From: Candidatus Binatia bacterium
GTDB lineage: Bacteria; Desulfobacterota; Binatia; UBA1149; JAJCZL01
Length of the DNA: 64,000 bases
Reading direction: 5' to 3'
Assembly (NCBI GenBank): GCA_028278325.1
Contig: JANQEO010000151.1
Coordinates: 109,500-173,499 of the forward strand
Within the stretch, counting starts at the first letter, position 1. Each line of letters starts with the position of its first letter. Positions 62,965-64,000 of the stretch are shown here, piece after piece. Both the position numbers and the translations under genes were made by a program. Under the pieces are notes generated by a model that saw only the letters and a program-made list of their open reading frames with translations, searched no databases and had not been told where the DNA came from.

Positions 62965-64000
62965 GTCGTCGATTTCGCTCTCGTCGTAACCGGCGGTTTT
63001 GAGAACTTCGTCGGTGTGCTCGCCGAGGGTGGGTGGCGGTCCGGACGGCCCGTTCTTGGCGCCACCGAAGTCGACGGGCCCGGCCACTGAGCGGGCGGAA
63101 CCCGCACCGCCGGGCAGCGTGTAGTCTACGAAGACACCGTTGGCGGCGGCTTGGGGATCGGCCGTGATCTCTTCGAGGGTTTGGACCGGGGACCACCATA
63201 GGTCCTCGGCGTTGAAGCGCTCTCCCCATTCTTCGCGGCCACGCTTGGCGAACTCCGCGTCGAGTATCTTGATCAGCTCGGCAGCGTTCTTGGCTCTACC
63301 GGATGAGGTTTCGAAGCGTGGGTCGTGTTCCAGTTCCTCGTGCTCGACTATGCGGAGGAGCTTCGGCCAGTGGCGGTCGGCCTCCAGTCCGAGCAACCAG
63401 AACCATTGCCCGTCGCCGGCCTTGTAGCAGTTGACCAACGGGACGACGTAACGGTCTCGCGACATCATCTTGGTGTACCAGCCGAGTTCCAGATACGTCG
63501 CCAAGTCCCAACCTGCCGTGTAAGCACCCGTTCGCAGCAACGAGGTTTCGACGAGCTTGCCTTGTCCGTTGCGCTCACGCTCGAAGAGGGCTGCGCCGAT
63601 GCCGGCCAACAGACTCAGGGCTGTAACGTGATCGCCGAAGGCAGGCCGGCAAGGCGACGGGTCGCCCTCCGTACGTGAGAGCATCTGAGCGATGCCTGTG
63701 CGCGCCCAGAAAGCGCCGACATCGTAGGCTGCGCGCGCACGGTCGGGGCCTTCGTGGCCGTATCCGGTTACGGTTGCATAGATCAGCCGGGGGTTGTGCT
63801 TGCTCACCGTCGGGTAATCGAGGGCGAGGCGTTCGAGGGCGTCCGGGCGCAGGTTGGTGACGAACACATCGGCTTGCTCGAGCAATCGCATGGCTATGTC
63901 GATGCCCCGTTCGGTCTGAAGATCCACGACCACGCTTCGTTTGCCGCGGTTGTCGAGATTAAAAGGAGGAGCGCTGGTATCGTGCATCCCTGAGCTGGCC
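62938..64000 (-). CDS. CaiB/BaiF (family III) CoA-transferase, 5' end cut off
   Basis: About 353 visible residues; the frame remains open to the window edge and the usual N-terminal 50-60 residues (with the first Rossmann part) are missing. Visible motifs: FNLDNRGKRSVVVDLQTERG, LEQADVFVTNLRPDALERL with the Asp-equivalent region, YATVTGYGHEGP and GQGKLVETSLLRTGAYTAGW. The C-terminal EHTDEVLKTAGYDESEI is typical. It moves CoA between organic acids; pair of acids unknown. Confidence 0.9.
   Translation of the reverse strand, partial: ASSGMHDTSAPPFNLDNRGKRSVVVDLQTERGIDIAMRLLEQADVFVTNLRPDALERLALDYPTVSKHNPRLIYATVTGYGHEGPDRARAAYDVGAFWARTGIAQMLSRTEGDPSPCRPAFGDHVTALSLLAGIGAALFERERNGQGKLVETSLLRTGAYTAGWDLATYLELGWYTKMMSRDRYVVPLVNCYKAGDGQWFWLLGLEADRHWPKLLRIVEHEELEHDPRFETSSGRAKNAAELIKILDAEFAKRGREEWGERFNAEDLWWSPVQTLEEITADPQAAANGVFVDYTLPGGAGSARSVAGPVDFGGAKNGPSGPPPTLGEHTDEVLKTAGYDESEIDDLRRNGIIG

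Overview
This 64 kb window is a gene-dense, high-GC stretch of bacterial chromosome with 58 supportable protein genes, no rRNA or tRNA, no CRISPR array and no recognisable insertion sequence. The gene set (heme synthesis ending in ferrochelatase, a DUF481 outer-membrane-type protein, the ClpS/ClpA/Aat N-degron system, AddAB-like repair nucleases, DapL-type lysine synthesis, several crotonases, acyl-CoA synthetases and an acyl-CoA dehydrogenase) points to an aerobic or facultative Gram-negative heterotroph. I would guess an uncultured deltaproteobacterial-type lineage (Myxococcota/Binatota-like), but the taxonomy is inference only.

The main result is that three ordinary-looking genes are interrupted by an in-frame TGA exactly where the family has its catalytic cysteine, with coding homology continuing after it: (1) a GrdB/PrdB-like reductase at 16927-17727 (minus; U-G-L-C), (2) a DsbA/FrnE-like thiol oxidoreductase at 27570-28208 (plus; U-P-W-C), and (3) a BCP-type peroxiredoxin at 39738-40169 (minus; T-P-G-U). 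In each, a hairpin immediately downstream has a small G-first apical loop starting 16-17 nt after the TGA, which fits a bacterial SECIS element. I read them as selenoproteins, so the host should encode SelA/SelB/SelC/SelD elsewhere; none of those genes is in this window. The first two follow directly on crotonase genes with overlapping stop/start codons, and the DsbA-like gene appears to start at AUA.

Layout. 1-5130: end of an LLM oxidoreductase, then a minus-strand heme operon (fused hemD-hemE, hemH, protoporphyrinogen oxidase). 5398-10032: CBS-domain protein, AsmA-like protein, DUF255 thioredoxin-domain lipoprotein. 10078-13559: arsS-like radical SAM, ECF sigma factor with an NrsF-type anti-sigma, a ferritin-like protein and a small unknown gene that share a promoter motif. 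13706-18533: SDR, FATP-type acyl-CoA synthetase, pdxH, selenoprotein 1, crotonase. 18630-26748: DUF1499, DUF481, AddB-like and AddA-like nucleases. 26875-33888: crotonase, selenoprotein 2, M20 amidohydrolase, AGPS-like flavoprotein, a fused glycosyltransferase, acyl-CoA ligase. 33929-40169: YdeP-type molybdopterin oxidoreductase, two membrane/polyprenyl glycosyltransferases, acyl-CoA dehydrogenase, selenoprotein 3. 40273-48210: LruC/DUF4114 protein with a lipoprotein partner, gamma carbonic anhydrase, hydrolase, small proteins, dapL, crotonase, lysA-like decarboxylase. 48499-56771: DUF482 acyltransferase, clpS-clpA-msrB, ABC exporter, aat, rhodanese lipoprotein, shikimate kinase. 56948-64000: a receiver/histidine kinase/receiver-cyclase operon, metallo-hydrolase, thioesterase, MATE exporter and the cut-off end of a CaiB-type CoA-transferase.

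Themes linking the genes are thiol/selenol redox chemistry (three selenoproteins, MsrB, DUF255, rhodanese), CoA-thioester metabolism, N-degron proteolysis (ClpS, ClpA and Aat within 5.6 kb) and several apparently leaderless promoters.
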